Source: Ponticaulis sp. (GTDB lineage Bacteria; Pseudomonadota; Alphaproteobacteria; Caulobacterales; Hyphomonadaceae). Taken from it: a stretch of DNA of 9,425 nt. The translations under genes were made by a program, and so were the position numbers. Location: positions 1 through 9,425 of the forward strand of contig PABS01000049.1 in assembly GCA_002699325.1 (NCBI GenBank), read 5' to 3'. The notes below the pieces were generated by a model, which did not search any database, was not told the origin of the DNA, and saw nothing but the letters and a program-made list of their open reading frames with translations. Below are positions 5,351-9,425 of this stretch, piece after piece. Each line of letters opens with the position of its first letter. The stretch's first letter is position 1.

Positions 5351-7471
5351 TCAGTTGAAGGCCTGAACGCGAACGCCGACCCGGCTTTCCCGGCCATTCC
5401 GGTCAACCGCCGACAAGCGGTAGAAACCCGGCCCGTCCGGCACCCATACCGGCGCTCCGGCAGCATCCTTCACCACTGGACGTCCATCGACATACCAGCT
5501 CAGCTCACCCTCACCGCGTCCTGCCAGCACAAAGCCCCGGTCATCACGGTCTGCACGCTTCTGCATCAGAACAGCGTTTTCGGGCGGGAACAGAATCATG
5601 GGCGGATCATCGCGTCTGGAGAACCGTGTCATCGCAAATTTCGGGTCGGTCGTTGCTTCGCTCATCAGCCGGTCGTCAGCATGGCCAGACGGGGCGAGTT
5701 CATTTGCGACCCGATCAAACGCGCTAAAGAGGATGGGTAAAGCCGCTTTACGCCCGGTCTCACCCGGTCTTGGCGCGCCATCGGCCCGCCCAACCCAGAT
5801 CACCACCGCATACCCTCGCGCCACGCCGGCTGCCCAGGCATCCCGGAAGCCATAAGAAGTGCCCGTTTTGAAGGCGATTTCCGGTGCATTCTGCGTCAGG
5901 CTGGCGGGCATGCGGCCCGATGGCGTGGGTGCATTTTTCAGAATGTCGATCAACTCACTTGCCGAAGTGCTACTCATGAAACGCTGCGCAGGCTTTGTGC
6001 TCTGGCGCGCCACATCGGCTTCTGTCCAGTTGAGCGGGTTCATCAGGCCACCCTCACCAAGCCCGGCATAAAGCACGGCAAGATCCTGGGCCGTCATTCC
6101 GATACCGCCAAGCGCCAGGGCGAGCCCCGGATCACGGGTCGAGGTTCCATGAATGCGAATAGGAACGCCCGCGAGTTCAAGCGAAGATGCAAACCGTTCA
6201 GGCCCAATCCGATCCAGCGCCAGCACGGCCGGCACATTGAGCGAGTGTTGAAGCGCGTCCGAGATACGGACTTGTCCCCGGAAGGACCGGTCGAAGTTCT
6301 CTGGTCGATAGGTGTTGAATCGGGCCGGCAGATCCTGAATGAAGGTATCCGGCAGCGCCTGCCCGTCATCAAACGCCAGGCCATAGATAAAAGGTTTGAG
6401 CGTCGACCCCGGAGACCGCGGCGCGGAGGTGAGATCAATCCATCCGCCGGGCCGCTCACGTTGCGCGGAGCCGACAAGCGCACGCACGGCACGCGTTTCT
6501 GTCTCCACAACAATGGCCGAGAGCTGAACGGAGGGCTCTAGCTGGCGAACCGTTTCCTCAAGCAGTTTTTCCATGGACGCCTGAAGTCCGGCATCAATGG
6601 TCGAGCGAACGTCTTTCAGCGGCATGCCATGGCTTGTTGCATCTGTCTTGAACGCAGCGCTTCGGATCAGCTCGCTGGCGTGCCAGGCGTGACCGGGAAA
6701 TGCGTTGCGTCCGGGCAGTGGAAGCGCTCGTGCATCCTCAGCGCGAGAGGCCGGGATCAGCTCAAGCTCCACCATACGATCAAGCAAACGGCCACGCGCC
6801 GCAATTGCGTTTTCGGGCCTCAGGTCAGGTCGCCGGACTTCGGGCGACTGGGGCAAAGCCAGTAAGAGCGCAATCTGTTCGTCAGTCAGACGGTCAGGCT
6901 CGCGTCCGAAATACGCCCAGCTGGCCGCACGTATGCCTTCAAGATTGCCGCCATAGGGCGTGAGGGTCAGATAAAGCTCAAGGATTTCGTCTTTGGACAG
7001 GCGCCGCTCGATCTGAACCGCACGCAACATTTCAATGAGCTTTGAGCCAACCGTTCTGGGGCGAGGCTCAAGCAGGCGGGCCGTCTGCATGGTGATGGTG
7101 GACGCGCCGGAAACAACCCGCCCGCGGCTAACGGCCTGACCGCTTGCCCGTATCACGGCGAGAAGATCAACGCCCCAATGTGAGCGGAAACGCTCATCTT
7201 CCACCCCAATCAGGGCCTCGATGAATAGTGGGTCTGTGCGCGAAATGTCTGCGCGGAGCCGCCAGCGTCCCTCCTCGGTCGGAAAAGCACGGAGTGGAAT
7301 GCCATTCGTATCCGCCACCAGAACTGACCCGCTTCGCGCTTTCTCAATGGGCGGCGGGAAGATCTGGTCCAGCGCAAGCACTGCCAGACATGCGCCCGCC
7401 AAAACCAGACCTGACCAGAGCCAGGTCCGGCGCGAACGCAGAATGCGCGTTATGCCCGCCTTAGCCGTCAT
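5351..7471 (-). CDS. pbpC: Penicillin-binding protein 1C (bifunctional peptidoglycan synthase)
   Basis: The 706-aa class A PBP is anchored by one membrane segment (about 18-34) and acts in the periplasm on lipid II and peptidoglycan. The GT51 transglycosylase part shows VEDERFRSHWG with catalytic Glu91, GASTITMQTAR (122-132), SKLIE with Glu147, and KDEILELYL (160-168) followed by the TPYGGN typical of PBP1C. The transpeptidase part has all three motifs: S356-TLK (SxxK nucleophile), S410-L-N412, and K535-TGT. The tail from about 620 matches the BiPBP_C domain that marks PBP1C (FPPENAVL, then SWYVDGRPV). The start is taken as ATG 7471, which overlaps the end of the upstream alpha-2-macroglobulin gene by 11 bp; a TTG at 7480 is the alternative. 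The yfhM-pbpC pairing is well known in other bacteria. Confidence 0.95.
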   Translation of the reverse strand: MTAKAGITRILRSRRTWLWSGLVLAGACLAVLALDQIFPPPIEKARSGSVLVADTNGIPLRAFPTEEGRWRLRADISRTDPLFIEALIGVEDERFRSHWGVDLLAVIRASGQAVSRGRVVSGASTITMQTARLLEPRPRTVGSKLIEMLRAVQIERRLSKDEILELYLTLTPYGGNLEGIRAASWAYFGREPDRLTDEQIALLLALPQSPEVRRPDLRPENAIAARGRLLDRMVELELIPASRAEDARALPLPGRNAFPGHAWHASELIRSAAFKTDATSHGMPLKDVRSTIDAGLQASMEKLLEETVRQLEPSVQLSAIVVETETRAVRALVGSAQRERPGGWIDLTSAPRSPGSTLKPFIYGLAFDDGQALPDTFIQDLPARFNTYRPENFDRSFRGQVRISDALQHSLNVPAVLALDRIGPERFASSLELAGVPIRIHGTSTRDPGLALALGGIGMTAQDLAVLYAGLGEGGLMNPLNWTEADVARQSTKPAQRFMSSTSASELIDILKNAPTPSGRMPASLTQNAPEIAFKTGTSYGFRDAWAAGVARGYAVVIWVGRADGAPRPGETGRKAALPILFSAFDRVANELAPSGHADDRLMSEATTDPKFAMTRFSRRDDPPMILFPPENAVLMQKRADRDDRGFVLAGRGEGELSWYVDGRPVVKDAAGAPVWVPDGPGFYRLSAVDRNGRESRVGVRVQAFN

Positions 7472-9425
7472 TTCCCGCAATGGTCAGGCGCTCGGCCGGT
7501 GAGCGGGCATAAACATCAGGCCGGTACATGTCTTCGGCAACAGCGCCCGGAAACACAAACTCGCCAGCCGTCACGGCACGAACGACATAAGCCAGGATCT
7601 GGGAGTCCTCGCGAACATCGATCGCCGCTACGAAGCGGTCATCCCGCGCTTCGGCTGTTTTGGCGGTCTGGATCTCGCCCAGCCAGCTGAAAGCGCCATC
7701 CTCTCCCGAGCCATCCGCGTAAGACAGGACACCCTCAATTTCGAGACCCGCCGGAAGCATATCCTCGACAATCATCGGATTGGTCCGGCGCTGTTCTGGA
7801 TTGAGCGTCAGACGGATGACGAGACGGTCCCCGCGCTCGACCTCATCAAGATCGACACGCGAACCCGTGAGCGTAAAGACATCCTTGGAGACGCTGAACT
7901 CAGATGATGCAGCACCGGGTGGCTCCTGCGGCGCGCCACGCACAAACGTCGTCTGCCAGACTGGCGCGTCACTGGCATTGGTAAAGCTTGCTTCCCGTGC
8001 CGACGCAACATCCTCGATCACATAGCGACCCTCAGCGCCATCTTCAGAGCTTTCGATTGTCGGACGCGGCTGACCGTCCGTCAGCGCATTCCATGCCAGA
8101 AGAAGGAACGCTTTTTCCTGAGTGGTGAGCTCCGCTGCATCCGGCACATCTGCCCCCAGACGCGGCGAGAGCTGCTCGACGACGTCTGTCATATCCACTT
8201 CAGCAGCAAGTGAGAGAATACCAGCCAGATCGCGCAACGCTGTCTGATAATAGTCTCCGTCATTGCTGTAACCGACAGCATCAATGGCCGCCTCGAACGC
8301 GGACACGGCACGCGACCGGTCTCCCAGAAGGGCAAGGCCCGCGCCCAGTTGCGCCCGCGCCAGCGGTGACAGGATCTGGTTCAGCTCCCGATCATGCATA
8401 TAGCGCAGACGAGACACATCCGCCTCACCGGCTTTTGCCAGCACATAGAGTGCATAAGGCGCAGACCGCTTCATCAGCTTGTCTTCCGTGTCCTGATGCC
8501 AGCGGCTTTCCCAGACGTCCGTATCATAGCCATAAACGCGCCATGCTTCGCCCTGCGAGACGTCGGCAAGAGCGCCAAGCGCGCGATTCAGGGCTTCAGT
8601 CGGAACAGTATATCCGGCCTCTTTTGCGCGTACGAGGAAGTCGGTCGCGTAAGCGCCAAGCCATGGCGAGGCATTCCGGTCGCCCTCACGCCAGAGGCCA
8701 ATCGCGCCATCCGGGCTTTGACGATTAAGAAGACTGTTTACGGCCTCCTGAACGGTTCGGCGTGCACGCCCTTCGGCTTCGTCATCGGCTTCGCCCGCAA
8801 GCACGGCCAACTGCTCAGCATAAAGCAGCGGCATGGCACGGGAAGTGATTTGCTCCGTACAGCCATAAGGATAGCGCGCGAGTGAGGCATAGAGCGAGCC
8901 TGCATCAATCGGCAGTGCCGAGAAGGAGACAACAGCTTCTTCTGAACCCGGCACAAAGCCTGTGAGCAGCGCAGGTGGAATGGAGTAGTTTGCTCCGGCA
9001 GCCAGCAGAGTCTTCTCAATGCGCGTCTCTGGCAGGAAACCTGAGCGCACCTGGATCTGATAGCTTCGGTCGACCGAAAAATTATCCGGCCCCTCAACGC
9101 CAATGGAAAGATCCGCAATGCCTTCCTCACTGGCTGTGAGACGGACCGGTTCATCCGTGCGCTGGCCCTGCTGCAGAGACGTCTCGAAGGTTTCCGTTAG
9201 AAAATTCACTGGCCCATTCGCAACCAGTTGCGCGTCAAACGATCCAGACGACAGCTCGATATTGTCGATACTGGCTGTGGCAATCGCTTCATCGCCCGGC
9301 GCAAGGAAACGCGGCAGTGACAGTTCAACAGGCGCTTCATCACGCACGGTCAGCGCCTTGTCTGCCGAGCCCACGCCATTGGCCGACCAGGCCACCGCCA
9401 TAAGACGGAGTTCGCCATTGAAGTC
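7461..9425 (-). CDS. yfhM: Bacterial alpha-2-macroglobulin family lipoprotein type (YfhM-like), C-terminal 654 aa
   Basis: The gene runs off the right edge; full-length homologs are around 1,600 aa, so roughly the C-terminal 40% is present. These periplasmic proteins trap proteases: cleavage of a bait region exposes a reactive thioester. The fragment opens with the A2M-domain segment ending DEAPVELSLPRFLAPGDEA. The thioester motif follows within YPYGCTEQ (Cys189 and Gln192 of the fragment; codons at 8850-8861), so the protein is of the thioester-active type. After it come the alpha/alpha thioester domain (about 150-420) and macroglobulin-like beta domains ending with the usual VFPGAVAEDMYRPDVYARS segment. 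The bait region and any lipoprotein signal are outside the window. The stop TAA (7461-7463) lies inside the pbpC start region, so the two genes are probably translationally coupled. The partner PBP1C is thought to repair walls breached during protease attack. Confidence 0.93.
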   Translation of the reverse strand, partial: DFNGELRLMAVAWSANGVGSADKALTVRDEAPVELSLPRFLAPGDEAIATASIDNIELSSGSFDAQLVANGPVNFLTETFETSLQQGQRTDEPVRLTASEEGIADLSIGVEGPDNFSVDRSYQIQVRSGFLPETRIEKTLLAAGANYSIPPALLTGFVPGSEEAVVSFSALPIDAGSLYASLARYPYGCTEQITSRAMPLLYAEQLAVLAGEADDEAEGRARRTVQEAVNSLLNRQSPDGAIGLWREGDRNASPWLGAYATDFLVRAKEAGYTVPTEALNRALGALADVSQGEAWRVYGYDTDVWESRWHQDTEDKLMKRSAPYALYVLAKAGEADVSRLRYMHDRELNQILSPLARAQLGAGLALLGDRSRAVSAFEAAIDAVGYSNDGDYYQTALRDLAGILSLAAEVDMTDVVEQLSPRLGADVPDAAELTTQEKAFLLLAWNALTDGQPRPTIESSEDGAEGRYVIEDVASAREASFTNASDAPVWQTTFVRGAPQEPPGAASSEFSVSKDVFTLTGSRVDLDEVERGDRLVIRLTLNPEQRRTNPMIVEDMLPAGLEIEGVLSYADGSGEDGAFSWLGEIQTAKTAEARDDRFVAAIDVREDSQILAYVVRAVTAGEFVFPGAVAEDMYRPDVYARSPAERLTIAGNDG

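Noticed and set aside
4931..5740. Long plus-strand reading frame (269 codons) spanning the YbjN-like gene and the end of pbpC
   Set aside because: It is antisense to two supported genes, low in recognisable structure, and has no ribosome binding site of note.
8210..8885. Plus-strand reading frames within the macroglobulin gene
   Set aside because: They are Arg/Pro/His-rich translations typical of antisense GC-rich coding DNA; the minus strand carries a clear alpha-2-macroglobulin.
1..9425. CRISPR array, tRNA, rRNA or phage module
   Set aside because: No regularly spaced repeats, no cloverleaf-like sequence and no phage structural genes were seen on either strand.

Overview
The window looks like chromosomal DNA of a Gram-negative alphaproteobacterium, most plausibly of the Hyphomonadaceae/Caulobacterales type. 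This is inferred from an Oar-like TonB-dependent receptor, a DUF3617 protein, exported MsrA, a periplasmic YbjN-like protein, a yfhM-pbpC pair and moderately high GC; no marker gene confirms it. There are no tRNAs, rRNAs or CRISPR arrays. Most of the window is ordinary cell-envelope housekeeping. The accessory signal is at the left edge.

Left edge (1-1040): a short C-terminal coding tail reads rightward into the window. It is followed by a perfect 8-bp inverted repeat. Exactly at the outer edge of that repeat, the gene for an Oar-like TonB-dependent outer-membrane receptor, read leftward, loses its family sequence and ends. The receptor keeps its signal peptide, carboxypeptidase-like regulatory domain and plug, but has no beta-barrel. 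This looks like an insertion or rearrangement junction. Upstream of the receptor lie three ATGACG(C/T) repeats spaced 11 and 22 bp apart, then the terminator of speD.

Middle (1112-5206): speD (AdoMet decarboxylase, polyamine synthesis) runs leftward and is divergent from a GT39-type membrane glycosyltransferase. The 145-bp gap between their starts holds two small inverted repeats. Next comes a secreted, methionine-rich DUF3617 protein, which converges with an exported methionine sulfoxide reductase (MsrA) on a shared bidirectional terminator. A secreted YbjN-like protein follows on the minus strand.

Right (5351-9425): a leftward operon carries the C-terminal part of a bacterial alpha-2-macroglobulin (YfhM type, thioester CTEQ intact) and penicillin-binding protein 1C. 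They overlap by 11 bp and are probably translationally coupled. The YbjN-like gene lies 144 bp further downstream and may be in the same transcript.

I found no convincing undescribed multi-gene system. The observations most worth a second look are the receptor truncation at a terminal hairpin, the phased repeats upstream of the receptor, and the pairing of a Met-rich periplasmic protein with an exported MsrA.
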